Positions 1-7,720 of a stretch of DNA of 43,791 bases are shown in pieces. The position numbers and the translations under genes are program-made. This DNA is from Clostridiaceae bacterium (GTDB taxonomy: Bacteria > Bacillota > Clostridia > Saccharofermentanales > DTU023): NCBI GenBank assembly GCA_012799695.1, contig JAAZKT010000032.1, positions 1-43,791 of the forward strand. The letters are read 5' to 3'. The notes under the pieces were generated by a model. That model made no database searches, was not told where the DNA came from, and saw nothing but the letters and a program-made list of their open reading frames with translations. Position 1 is the first letter of the stretch. Each line of letters starts with the position of its first letter.

Positions 1-453
1 GAGCCAGAGCCGACTGAGCCAGAGCCGACGATCATCATTCCGGATCCAGAAACACCGCTCGCTGGCGGAAAGTCATGGGCACTCTTGAACCTGCTGTTGA
101 CCATCCTAACGGGTATCATCATGCTAGTTCTGTGGATTGGTTACTTCACAAGCAAAAAGCGTAAAGATGAAGACGAAGAGACGGAGACCGTTGAGTCAGA
201 GACCGGTGATGAAGATGAAGACAAAGATTCGCTCAAACGCAAGGGTATTCTAAGGTTGCTGAGCCTTATCCCGTTCGTTGTTGCGGTCATCGTGTTCATC
301 CTGACGGAAGACATGCGTAACCCCATGGTCTTTGTAGACCGCTGGACCATCTTGATGGCAGCTATCGCTTTGGTACAGGCAGTGCTGGCACTGTTCTGCA
401 AAAAGTCCTACAAAGAGGAAGAGGAAGAGCAAGAAGAAGAAGCAACTGCGTAA
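1..453 (+). CDS. C-terminal part of a cell-surface protein (5' end outside the window)
   Basis: The frame is open from base 1 and ends at a TAA at 451-453, so only the last 150 residues are seen. An internal TTG at 85 is not needed as a start. The visible part begins with a Pro/Glu-rich stretch (PEPTEPEPT), the kind of spacer seen before membrane anchors. A motif PLAGGKSWALLNL then leads into a hydrophobic helix at about residues 26-48, followed by a strongly acidic loop and two more hydrophobic helices at about 81-99 and 107-133, and an acidic Glu-rich tail. From memory, this three-helix ending with a 'PLAxGxWALxNL' lead-in is common at the C-termini of large repeat-containing surface proteins of Clostridia, in place of LPXTG anchors. 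The ligand or adhesive domains would lie to the left. Confidence 0.75.
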   Translation, partial: EPEPTEPEPTIIIPDPETPLAGGKSWALLNLLLTILTGIIMLVLWIGYFTSKKRKDEDEETETVESETGDEDEDKDSLKRKGILRLLSLIPFVVAVIVFILTEDMRNPMVFVDRWTILMAAIALVQAVLALFCKKSYKEEEEEQEEEATA

Positions 454-471
454 ATCGCGCTTGCTGAACTA

Positions 472-504
472 AAAAAAGAGTCCGCCTAGGCGGGCTCTTT
501 TTTT
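472..504. terminator. Bidirectional intrinsic terminator
   Basis: A 9-bp stem (GAGTCCGCC / GGCGGGCTC, one T-G pair) with a 2-base loop has A-rich sequence on its left and seven T on its right. It therefore works on either strand. It lies between the surface-protein gene (plus) and pilT (minus), which converge here. Confidence 0.9.
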
Positions 505-528
505 GTTCCGTTGTTGACTTCTATCTGT

Positions 529-1590
529 TTATCTGTTTTCAATCTGTCTCAAAAGATAATCCTGAGAGATACTGTAGGTAAGGGCAGTTTGTTTGCTGAT
601 AATTCCTTCCCGATACATTTTCGCAAGACTGGCATCCATACTCACCATCCCCTCTTCAGACGAAGTATGAAGCACGGAGGACATCTGGTGTGTTCTGCCG
701 TCTCGAATCAACGTTCGGATCGCGCTGTTGCACAGCATAACCTCAAACGCCGGCACAAGTGAACCATCATTCGCGGGCAGCAACTGTTGACTGACCACAG
801 CCTGAAGCACCATGGAAATCTGCATACGCACCTGTTCCTGCTGTTCCGCAGGATACGCATCCACCAACCGGTCAATGGCATTGGCTGCTCCTAAAGCATG
901 TAGCGCGGCAAGAATTAAATGCCCCGTCTCCGCCGCGGTCAGGGCGATTTCGATCGCCTCCATATCCCGCAGTTCTCCAATCAGGATGACATCCGGACTT
1001 TGCCGCAACGCAGCACGCAAGGCAGCCGGATAATTCTCCGTATCAATCATCAGCTCGCGCTGGCTAACGATGCTTTTTTTGTGGCAGTGCAAGTATTCAA
1101 TCGGATCTTCCAGCGTAATGATATGCGCGTTGCGCTGCTCATTGATCTTTTCCAGCAGACACGTCAGCGTTGTCGTCTTTCCGCTTCCCGAAGGACCGGT
1201 GACGAGAACCATTCCCCTTCTCAGCTCTGCCAGATCCAAAACCTTACGCGGTATGCGCATTTCCTCCGGATCAGGCAGAGAAAATGCCACCACCCGTATC
1301 ACGGCTGCGTACGATCCGCGCTGCTTGTACGCGTTGACACGGAAACGAGATACTCCCTTAATCGCAAATGAAAAATCATCATCTCCTTGCTTGAAAAACA
1401 TTTCCGGATCACGACCCGCCAAGGCATATACCGCAAGGAGCATCTCTTGCGTCTGTGCGGGAGTCAGCTTTTCCTCTCCCCAGTTTTTAACAATCCGATT
1501 TTGCTTACAGCTGACTGGACGGCCGGATATGATAAAAATATCCTCAACACCCTGTTCCACCATGTCCTTTAACAGCACCTGTACATCCAT
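529..1590 (-). CDS. pilT: PilT-family type IV pilus ATPase
   Basis: This is a 353-residue hexameric secretion ATPase of the PilT/GspE superfamily, which powers pilus retraction on the inner face of the membrane. Visible motifs are the Walker A GPSGSGKTT at residues 132-140, an Asp box (LEDPIEY), a Walker B region (VILIGELRD), a His box around HLILAALHALGAANAIDR, and AIRTLIRDG near the C-terminus, which corresponds to the PilT-type AIRNLIRE motif. Length is normal for PilT. GGAAG sits 8 nt before the ATG. It is the last gene of a minus-strand operon with PilC and small pilin-like proteins. No PilB-type extension ATPase is visible, so this enzyme may be the only motor of the local system. A GspE/PilB identity is less likely because the long N-terminal domain and tetracysteine motif are absent. 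Confidence 0.9.
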   Translation of the reverse strand: MDVQVLLKDMVEQGVEDIFIISGRPVSCKQNRIVKNWGEEKLTPAQTQEMLLAVYALAGRDPEMFFKQGDDDFSFAIKGVSRFRVNAYKQRGSYAAVIRVVAFSLPDPEEMRIPRKVLDLAELRRGMVLVTGPSGSGKTTTLTCLLEKINEQRNAHIITLEDPIEYLHCHKKSIVSQRELMIDTENYPAALRAALRQSPDVILIGELRDMEAIEIALTAAETGHLILAALHALGAANAIDRLVDAYPAEQQEQVRMQISMVLQAVVSQQLLPANDGSLVPAFEVMLCNSAIRTLIRDGRTHQMSSVLHTSSEEGMVSMDASLAKMYREGIISKQTALTYSISQDYLLRQIENR

Positions 1591-1614
1591 TGTTTTTGCT
1601 TCCTCTGTATTCCA

Positions 1615-2025
1615 TTATTCTCCCGTCGATATGGTTTGGCGGTATAGCCGCTCCACCTTACCCTGTTCTCCGATCCCAACTTCGATACGTAGCACTCGTC
1701 GGTCACCTATAGGTGTATCATATACTACTACCGTTCCCGGATAGGGAGTATCAACAGAAATTTCAAACCCTGCAACCTCCAAACGCTCCCTTAAGGGCGT
1801 TCCCGTGTCATTTGACGCTATGGAGGAGAGTTCCAGCAGCTTCTGTTCCGCCTGCGCCTCTGCGAGATAATAATCAGATACGGCTCGCGCGGCTCTATCC
1901 GAAAGCACGCTATCCGACCGGCTGCCGGATAGCGACAAGACGGAAAAAACGGCGAGCAACAAAATCGTAAACACGGTAATCAGCGAAACGATACCTATAC
2001 TGATGGCCGGTCTTCCGCGCTTCAT
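1615..2025 (-). CDS. Small pilin-like/pseudopilin protein (T4P operon)
   Basis: A 136-residue protein with a short basic N-terminus (MKRGRPA), one N-terminal hydrophobic helix at about residues 8-33 and a soluble C-terminal domain rich in beta-prone segments. This is the build of type IV pilins and pseudopilins. I see no canonical prepilin cleavage motif (G followed by F/M and a Glu at +5). The start ATG overlaps the preceding stop as ATGA (2022-2025), so translation is coupled. Pilus-operon membership is the main evidence for its role; it could be a minor pilin or an assembly factor. I do not recognise a named family. Confidence 0.7.
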   Translation of the reverse strand: MKRGRPAISIGIVSLITVFTILLLAVFSVLSLSGSRSDSVLSDRAARAVSDYYLAEAQAEQKLLELSSIASNDTGTPLRERLEVAGFEISVDTPYPGTVVVYDTPIGDRRVLRIEVGIGEQGKVERLYRQTISTGE

Positions 2026-2459
2026 ATTATTCCACCGCTCCTTGCGCCGAGATAGCGTAGCACGCGCAATGTGTAAATTATCCCTTCTCTATCTGTTACT
2101 GAGATGTCCGCTTGAAGCATATTATTCTCGTCAATATCGACAACCGCTCGCAATTCATAGACCGCATCCGCGCCATCGGGAAGACGCCGCCAATCCGCAT
2201 CGTATCGAAGTGTATATACGCCTCCCCTTTCCTCCGCGTCCAGCAGAGCAGTAAGAGCCTTTAAGTCTCCTTCGGCAGCCTTCACGCTCTCCGCCACGTT
2301 TTGCGCCTCCGCAACGGCCATAGAAAGCGCCGCGCTCTTTTTCCCCGTCATATTCCCGTGCGCGAAAATGGCGATGCAAATGGCCGCAGCAACGGCAAAC
2401 AGCAAACAGTTCGTCAGCAACTCCACCAGAAAATAGCGGCTTTTAGACGATTGATTCAT
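2022..2459 (-). CDS. Pilin-like protein with a degenerate type IV pilin N-terminus
   Basis: A 145-residue protein. After a short polar leader it reads YFLVELLTNCLLF and continues as one membrane helix, so the familiar 'F-x-L-[VI]-E-L' pilin core is present, with Glu at +5 if cleavage falls before Tyr. The residue at -1 would be Arg rather than the Gly that prepilin peptidases normally need. The rest is a soluble domain. Both ends are coupled to neighbours by ATGA overlaps (2022-2025 and 2456-2459). It is probably a structural or minor subunit of the pilus-like fibre. Whether it is processed is open. Confidence 0.7.
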   Translation of the reverse strand: MNQSSKSRYFLVELLTNCLLFAVAAAICIAIFAHGNMTGKKSAALSMAVAEAQNVAESVKAAEGDLKALTALLDAEERGGVYTLRYDADWRRLPDGADAVYELRAVVDIDENNMLQADISVTDREGIIYTLRVLRYLGARSGGII

Positions 2460-2950
2460 GCCGCATTTCTCCTTCCGATTCCCTCCAAAAAGACCTTGCC
2501 GTCATACGTTTCACCCGTTTGGTCCGTCACGCAGATTCGGAGTAGACCCTCCGACCCCAGCTCGAGAACAAGCTCGGAAAGGGGCATAATCTTCTGCCCT
2601 ATCCCCGGCGAAACCTCTGCGCCCTGTAGCAACAGTACCTCGCGTAGATATCCGTCCTCCACATAAATCCACGTTTCATACCGTTCACCCTCAGCTAACA
2701 TCCCCAGCACCAGCGCATCTCCCTCGCCGGTTTGCCGCACACTTATTTCTCCCGATGCATTTGTGGTTTGCCGTATTTTTTCCGTCAAGTACAACACGGA
2801 AGTCCGCATATTATAATTGTGTTCCGAACGCTCCGCTCCTCGGCTGTAAGCATCTGCAACCATCACAGAGAGAAGTACGGTAAAAATCGTATACAAGAAA
2901 AACAAAGCAATCACAAATAAGATTTCTGCCGTATATCTCTCTCTCCGCAT
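2456..2950 (-). CDS. Pilin-like/DUF4860-type membrane protein (T4P operon)
   Basis: A 164-residue protein with a short basic leader (MRRERY), TAEILFVIALFF and a single hydrophobic helix to about residue 33, then a soluble domain. A Glu lies four to five residues into the likely mature N-terminus, as in type IV pilins, but the Gly(-1) is missing. It resembles the small proteins annotated as DUF4860 in clostridial pilus clusters; I state that from memory. GGAGG lies 5 nt before the ATG. The stop overlaps the next start (ATGA). Confidence 0.65.
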   Translation of the reverse strand: MRRERYTAEILFVIALFFLYTIFTVLLSVMVADAYSRGAERSEHNYNMRTSVLYLTEKIRQTTNASGEISVRQTGEGDALVLGMLAEGERYETWIYVEDGYLREVLLLQGAEVSPGIGQKIMPLSELVLELGSEGLLRICVTDQTGETYDGKVFLEGIGRRNAA

Positions 2951-2967
2951 ATGCGCCTCCTGTCCCC

Positions 2968-3303
2968 CTAATTTTCAAGATAAAAAACCGAGATTTCCGG
3001 AAGCAGGTTGCCGCCTAAGAATTTATAATGCACCACGTAGCGTTCCGCATCATATCGAAGACCATAATGCTCCTTTAAGTATGCAAGGTCTTTCGGGTAA
3101 CTTCCTTCCAAGGCATAGCACTGTACGGCTTCCCGCCGCACCGTATCTTTCAGCAGAACGATCTGTCTGGAAACAGACGTTTTTCCAGCGGCGGCTATGC
3201 CGAATCCAATGCTCAGTGCAACGGCGGTAAAGATCGCGACCGCCCAAAAAACGCCACTGCCCAGCATTTGTTTGATTTTATTCGCGACCCCCGTTTTTCG
3301 CAA
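2968..3303 (-). CDS. Small GspG/PilE-like membrane protein, TTG start
   Basis: I place the start at TTG 3303, because AAGGAAGG lies 7 nt upstream and this start leaves a 17-bp gap after pilC. The longer open frame to 3390 would overlap the pilC end and lacks such a site. The 111-residue product has one membrane helix at about residues 16-41 and then a segment REAVQCYALEGSYPKDLAYLK, which resembles the 'A..YY...G.YP..L..L' stretch of GspG/PilE-type pseudopilins. The helix is further from the N-terminus than in standard pilins and has no cleavage motif. The likely role is a minor pilin or an inner-membrane partner of PilC. Confidence 0.65.
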   Translation of the reverse strand: MRKTGVANKIKQMLGSGVFWAVAIFTAVALSIGFGIAAAGKTSVSRQIVLLKDTVRREAVQCYALEGSYPKDLAYLKEHYGLRYDAERYVVHYKFLGGNLLPEISVFYLEN

Positions 3304-3320
3304 GGAAACGCCTTCCTTTC

Positions 3321-4370
3321 TTACATGCCGGATAGAATTCCGGCCAGAGGTAACATGACAGATAGAATTACCAGTCCTACAAGCACACACAGCAGCGCTA
3401 CCAGCGCAGGCTCAATAATAGCCAACAGCCGCTGCCGCCGAGACTCAGCATCGCGTCGGCAACGAAGTGCAACGTCCATAAGCATCGTTTCGGGTGTACC
3501 CGTACGCAAGCCGGCGACGATCAGCCCGTTATATGATTTCTCAAAAATGCCGCTAGCGAAAATTGCCTCCTGCAAAGGCTTCCCTTCTTCAAGCAGGCGT
3601 TCGAGTTCCGTAATGCGCGCTTTCGCTTTTTCGCTTTCTTCAAGTTCTGCAGCAAAACGCAAGGCATCCACAATATAAATACCGCTTTCCAGCATCAGCG
3701 ACATGGAAAATGCGAACCGTTCGGCGGCGATAACTGCCGCCATCTTCCGTGTGAGTGGCGAAGTGTCATAAGCACGCAAAAGCGTAACCCTGCCCTTTTT
3801 TGTAAAACGCAGAAGAAAAAATACGACAACAATTGCAAAAACCACAATCAGAATGACCAGCGCAGACTGGCTAAAAGCCTGGCCAAATTGCATCAGCGAC
3901 AGAGAAAAAGGGTTCATGGCCAATCCCAACTGTTTGAACACTTGTTCAAATACAGGCATCACCGCAACAGTAAGCACAAAAATCACCACGAGTACCATTC
4001 CCGTCATACTAAGCGGGTACACCACTGACGTTCGCAGTTCTCTCGACAAGGAGTCACGGCCTTGGTAATATGCGCACAGCGCCTCTGCAATTTCTTGCAT
4101 ACGTCCCGTGCGCTCCCCCATCCGCACCATGTCTACAGCATAACCGGGAAACCGCCCACTCTGTAGGAGAGCGGCAGACAGACTGCTCCCGTCTGAGACC
4201 TTTGCGGATAGCGAAAGAAACAATTCGCTATTTCTTCCGTCCGCTTCTTTCCCTAACAGCGCAAGCCCTTCCCATGTGGGAATGCCGCTTTTAAGAAACA
4301 GCGCCAATTGTTGGAAAAACGCCTCCAACTCCGCTGTGGAAAGCTTTTTGTGCCTGTCGGGTCGTTTCAT
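3321..4370 (-). CDS. pilC: PilC/GspF-type inner-membrane platform protein
   Basis: A 349-residue protein with two type II secretion F domains. The first is at about residues 15-135 (LFLKSGIPTWEGLALLG), and the second, at about 215-340, repeats the theme (FSMSLMLESGIYIVDALRF). Membrane helices lie near residues 117-140, 168-190 and 320-345. PilC couples the cytoplasmic ATPase to pilin insertion and extraction. AAGGAGA lies a few bases before the ATG. The length is slightly under that of typical PilC (about 400) because the N-terminal cytoplasmic region is short. It is the second gene of the operon, 23 bp after the lipoprotein gene. Confidence 0.9.
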   Translation of the reverse strand: MKRPDRHKKLSTAELEAFFQQLALFLKSGIPTWEGLALLGKEADGRNSELFLSLSAKVSDGSSLSAALLQSGRFPGYAVDMVRMGERTGRMQEIAEALCAYYQGRDSLSRELRTSVVYPLSMTGMVLVVIFVLTVAVMPVFEQVFKQLGLAMNPFSLSLMQFGQAFSQSALVILIVVFAIVVVFFLLRFTKKGRVTLLRAYDTSPLTRKMAAVIAAERFAFSMSLMLESGIYIVDALRFAAELEESEKAKARITELERLLEEGKPLQEAIFASGIFEKSYNGLIVAGLRTGTPETMLMDVALRCRRDAESRRQRLLAIIEPALVALLCVLVGLVILSVMLPLAGILSGM

Positions 4371-4393
4371 GCGTCTCTCCTTCTGAACGGATT

Positions 4394-5329
4394 TTAATAA
4401 TAAAACAGTGCATTATAATTGCTACCGTCTCCAATATAATCTGCAAGACCCCGTCCCGCGGCAAAGGTGGGATCCATCAGCACCCAGTTTTTTCCGTCAA
4501 AGTGAATGATGCCGTCAATCCATCCGGTCTCCGGCGTGTAGACGCTGATCCACGCATGATAATCCTTGCCGGCATATCCGATGACCAATCGCGTAGGAAT
4601 GCGCTGGACACGCAACATAGCCGTCATCAGCGCTGCATAATCAAAACAGATGCCTCGTTTTGTGTGCAGCGTATCATCTAAATCGGGTAAATATGACGAA
4701 GGCACATTTTTCGCTTTATCCATATCGTATACGATATTATTGACCACGTAGTAATAAATGCGTTTCACCACGTCCAAATCATCCGATGCGCCCTGTGCCA
4801 GTATTTCACTATGCGCGACCGCCGCGGTTTCTTCCGTGTAGTCAACGTATTGACTGGGATGTAAAAAAGGTGTGAATTCATTCTTTAGAATCACATCAAA
4901 CGAAGCGCCGTCTACAAATGCATATTTGTCTCCGGAAATATTGCGGTAAATATTCAGCGTATAATGCCCGTTTCCCGATGTCAGAGGGAATGTCTGGAAT
5001 ACACCGCTTGTCGGCAGATCGTATGTGTAGGGTTCCTGATCATCGTGAGTAAGCTGCATCTTGATCCGACCGTCGCCCGTATACTTTACCATGACATACC
5101 CGTCCTCAAGATGCGAGGCATCGATCAGCGAGGACGTACCCTCAAAAATCAGCGTTCCATCCGCACGGGGTACCAACACGACCGGGCGGCTATCTCGAGA
5201 AGCTCCTTCCCCCCCATTCGTCTCTGTCACCTTTGTCTTATTTCCTTCCGCGCATCCCGCTGTCAAGGCAATGGCAAGAACAAGCACTGCGACGAACGTT
5301 AGCCGAACAATGTCCAACCCTCTCTTCAA
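4394..5329 (-). CDS. Transglutaminase-like (cysteine-protease fold) lipoprotein
   Basis: I choose the TTG at 5329 because AGGAGG lies 7 nt upstream and the predicted -10 (5383-5388) is downstream of the longer ATG at 5398. The 311-residue product begins with a signal peptide and lipobox-like LTAGC (Cys26), so it should be anchored outside the membrane. The C-terminal third is a transglutaminase-like core, with the Cys in RGICFDYAALM, the His in YHAWISVY and the Asp in WVLMDPTFA forming the expected triad. A beta-rich region at about residues 45-150 precedes it. As first gene of the pilus operon it could process or crosslink the pilin-like proteins or cell-wall peptides. That role is inference. 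Confidence 0.85.
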   Translation of the reverse strand: MKRGLDIVRLTFVAVLVLAIALTAGCAEGNKTKVTETNGGEGASRDSRPVVLVPRADGTLIFEGTSSLIDASHLEDGYVMVKYTGDGRIKMQLTHDDQEPYTYDLPTSGVFQTFPLTSGNGHYTLNIYRNISGDKYAFVDGASFDVILKNEFTPFLHPSQYVDYTEETAAVAHSEILAQGASDDLDVVKRIYYYVVNNIVYDMDKAKNVPSSYLPDLDDTLHTKRGICFDYAALMTAMLRVQRIPTRLVIGYAGKDYHAWISVYTPETGWIDGIIHFDGKNWVLMDPTFAAGRGLADYIGDGSNYNALFYY

Positions 5330-5382
5330 AAAACGCCCTCCTGTCCGCCTCCGGCAGTGACCATCACCGGAATTCTTTCCTA

Positions 5383-5409
5383 ATTTTATCACAAGCAATT
5401 ATGACGCAA
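5383..5409 (-). promoter_or_regulatory. Promoter of the pilus-like operon
   Basis: On the minus strand there is a -35 TTGCGT (5404-5409), a 15-bp spacer and a -10 TAAAAT (5383-5388) preceded by TG one base away (extended -10). It sits directly after the terminator of the upstream regulator gene and ahead of the TTG at 5329. The -35 overlaps the T-tract of that terminator. Confidence 0.5.
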
Positions 5410-5449
5410 AAAAAGAGAGAGCACTCTAAAGATAAGCCTACTCTCTCTC
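5408..5449 (-). terminator. Intrinsic terminator of the BTAD regulator gene
   Basis: Read on the minus strand, GAGAGAG pairs with CTCTCTC across an interrupted, partly paired middle and is followed by seven T. It lies 26 bp after the stop of the regulator gene, so the regulator and the pilus operon are separate transcription units. Confidence 0.75.
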
Positions 5450-5474
5450 ATTTCGCATCTCTTTCCGATCGGGG

Positions 5475-6662
5475 TCAATCGTCCACGACCAGTGGAGTTA
5501 CACTGTAACTAAAGATATATTTAGCATTTTTGCTATTGCTATAAAACAACTTTTTTAACCGTTCAATCACCATACGGCCCATTCTCGCATTTGTCACGGA
5601 AAACAGTAATACCACATATTGTAAGGGGCTGTAACGGGAAATAGTGTCCCCTTGACGCAAGTTCTCTCGCATCACATCCAGCGTTCGAGACATCACTTGT
5701 TTCAGCTCCAGTGCCTCCATCTGTCTGTTGTCCATCCGGCGGACGTCCACTAATGCCAAAAACATCGTTGTACCCATCCGCTTCAGATTGCGCATCTGCA
5801 AATGATAGATATCGTGGAAGATCGCGTATTCGCACACAAACGCGCCTGCATTCGGTTTGCCCTCCCGCAGTTCTGTACAGATTTCTTCAATCTCCGCTTT
5901 TGAGCTTTTTTCGCCTTTAATCAATTCTTTGTAAAAATTTATTATCTCGTCCGAGGGTTTCAACCCCAAATGTGAGTAATGCAGTTCTGTCGTGTTCTGA
6001 TATTGTTCCAGCGCTTCTTTGCTCTTGCCAGTTTTGAGCAGTGCGGACATCAGTTCCAAATTTAGCGTGGAGTCGAAAGCATCAATATCCAGTGCGATTT
6101 TACATACACGGATTATGTCCCCATACTCTTCTGCTTTGTTCAGCAAATTGATGTACCGGTAGACTGTTTTCAGGTAAAGATTGTGGTAATACACACTTTT
6201 GGGTGCAATCCATTTGCTTAGGCTGGAATTCGGCAGTAAATCATCCGTATATAGGTTGAGAAGCTCCTCAAACTGATCCCTCACATCGAGATCGAGAGAA
6301 TTCGCATCCGATAAGGCATTGCATATTTCCTCCATGCGAAACACATCGATCTTGGCAGGAAGGTCGGCGTTCCACATATAGCCGCCCGGAACCGTCAAAA
6401 TCGCTCCCTCGAGCCCGTTTTCCTCGAGATCCTTACGCAAGCGGCTGACTAACGTTTTGAGCGCATTCTCCGTATTGATTTCTTCATCGTCACCCCATAT
6501 CGCTTCCGTCAACCGCGCAATAGACATGGGTCTTTGGCTGTTGAGAATCAGGAGCTCCAGCAATGCCATTTTTTTCTTAGATGCCCAGATAGTTTGTGAA
6601 ATATCCACATCGTCCACCAGTATCTGCAATTCGCCAAAAACATTGATCTCCAAGTTTTTCAT
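5475..6662 (-). CDS. BTAD/SARP-type transcriptional regulator with a degenerate GGDEF-like C-terminus
   Basis: I take the start at ATG 6662 (395 residues), giving MKNLEINVFGELQILVDDVD, the usual SARP beginning; an ATG 33 bases upstream is possible. Residues ~1-95 form an OmpR-type winged helix (SRPMSIARLTEAIWGD in position, ENALKTLVSRLRKDL as recognition region). Residues ~100-260 are a bacterial transcriptional activator domain built from TPR-like helices. The C-terminal ~120 residues end with LRQGDTISRYSPLQYVVLL, which aligns by eye with the GGDEF-domain stretch 'R.GD...RyGGDEFvvLL' with the GGDEF signature lost (SPLQY). It is therefore probably a non-catalytic sensor or dimerisation domain. 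It is transcribed alone, just upstream of the pilus operon, which makes that operon a plausible target. Confidence 0.8.
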   Translation of the reverse strand: MKNLEINVFGELQILVDDVDISQTIWASKKKMALLELLILNSQRPMSIARLTEAIWGDDEEINTENALKTLVSRLRKDLEENGLEGAILTVPGGYMWNADLPAKIDVFRMEEICNALSDANSLDLDVRDQFEELLNLYTDDLLPNSSLSKWIAPKSVYYHNLYLKTVYRYINLLNKAEEYGDIIRVCKIALDIDAFDSTLNLELMSALLKTGKSKEALEQYQNTTELHYSHLGLKPSDEIINFYKELIKGEKSSKAEIEEICTELREGKPNAGAFVCEYAIFHDIYHLQMRNLKRMGTTMFLALVDVRRMDNRQMEALELKQVMSRTLDVMRENLRQGDTISRYSPLQYVVLLFSVTNARMGRMVIERLKKLFYSNSKNAKYIFSYSVTPLVVDD

Positions 6663-6753
6663 TCTCCGTCCATCCGACCAATTAATCCGCCGCATAACCC
6701 GGCGCGGACACTTCAGCGATGCTTGCCTTTCATCCTATTTTTTTATCCATTTC

Positions 6754-6782
6754 ATTATAGCAGGTTCGTACGCTTTTATCGA
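6754..6782 (-). promoter_or_regulatory. Promoter of the BTAD regulator gene
   Basis: Minus strand: -35 TCGATA (6777-6782), a 17-bp spacer and a perfect -10 TATAAT (6754-6759). It lies about 90 bp upstream of the chosen ATG. The rest of the 248-bp gap to the next gene holds only that gene's terminator. Confidence 0.7.
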
Positions 6783-6839
6783 TATTATTTTAAGGATTGC
6801 AAAAACATAATACGTCATACTGACTGTATTTGTTTCATG

Positions 6840-6884
6840 AAAAAACACCTGCAACATCAGCGTTTAGCATGATGTCACAGGTGT
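6840..6884 (-). terminator. Intrinsic terminator after the LiaF-like operon
   Basis: Minus strand: ACACCTG-TG-ACATCA, a 10-base loop, TGATGT-TG-CAGGTGT, then a run of T. Two paired blocks are separated by a small internal loop, giving a strong hairpin 27 bp after the stop at 6911. Confidence 0.9.
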
Positions 6885-6910
6885 CTAAATCTTTGAATCG
6901 CTTACCCGAC

Positions 6911-7720
6911 TTATTCCGTAAAATTAATTTTGATTGAACCGACACCTCCCTCACAAAAGAGCTCAGTATCGCCTTGACCAAGCTGGGTGTCGTTTTTCAC
7001 ATTATTTCCACCGACATAAACGGTGCCAATGCCCTTCTCAACATGAATCCTGTAATCGTCCAAGGAGCCTGTCAAATCGATTTGACTCGATCCGACCCCC
7101 AACTTGAAAACATTTCTCCCCAATAGTGTGCCGGAAAAATCAAGATCGCCAACACCCATGTCTAATTCCAGATTGTTAAATTGACTCTTCCTAATAGAAA
7201 GCTTCCCCACACCGGCATCAATGAGCGCGTTATCGGTTGAAAACACATTTTGCATCACAACTTTTCCCGCACCGAAATTCATATCGATCACTTTTGCTCG
7301 CAAGTTTTCCAGGTTCGTTTTCCCGGCGCCTGTACTAATATCCACTTCATCAAATACTGTGCCTTCCGGAATCAAAAGTTTAAGCACGGCTTTGCCGTTT
7401 CCGGAGAGAAAAAATCTTTTCTTATCCTTAATGAAAAGCTCATTCTCATTCTCCGACACCGTTAAATCCTTACAATTGCTTTCCACCCTGAAACTACCAT
7501 CTGTTGCTGTCAAGATCTCGAGGTCTACTAGATGAACCTCAATCTTCAAGGCGGTAATCTCATTTCTTATCTCATACGTCTTGAATTCACCCGTGACATT
7601 TGGAGACAACACGGGCAATAAGTACGACAAGAGATGGATAACCCCCGCTAACACACCAACAACTAATAAGACTGCAAGCGCGATAGCGGCGTATTTTACA
7701 ATGTAGTGCAAAGATCTCAT
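6911..7720 (-). CDS. DUF4097-like putative adhesin/membrane-anchored beta-repeat protein
   Basis: A 269-residue protein with one N-terminal membrane helix at about residues 9-34 and then an extracytoplasmic region of short repeated beta-strand units (VDISTGAGKTNLENL, IDMNFGAGKVVMQNV, LIDAGVGKLSIRKS, LDMGVGDLDFSG, KLGVGSSQIDL, VEKGIGTVYVGG). The recurring G-x-G turns every ~20 residues suggest a right-handed beta-helix or beta-solenoid, as in DUF4097/DUF2807 'putative adhesin' families. Its start overlaps the preceding gene's stop by 4 bp (ATGA), so it is co-translated with the LiaF-like protein. It is probably part of a cell-envelope stress response. No catalytic residues are seen. Confidence 0.75.
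   Translation of the reverse strand: MRSLHYIVKYAAIALAVLLVVGVLAGVIHLLSYLLPVLSPNVTGEFKTYEIRNEITALKIEVHLVDLEILTATDGSFRVESNCKDLTVSENENELFIKDKKRFFLSGNGKAVLKLLIPEGTVFDEVDISTGAGKTNLENLRAKVIDMNFGAGKVVMQNVFSTDNALIDAGVGKLSIRKSQFNNLELDMGVGDLDFSGTLLGRNVFKLGVGSSQIDLTGSLDDYRIHVEKGIGTVYVGGNNVKNDTQLGQGDTELFCEGGVGSIKINFTE

Noticed and set aside
1070-1744. 224-codon plus-strand frame opposite pilT
   Set aside because: Antisense shadow of conserved pilT codons; composition and lack of motifs do not support a protein.
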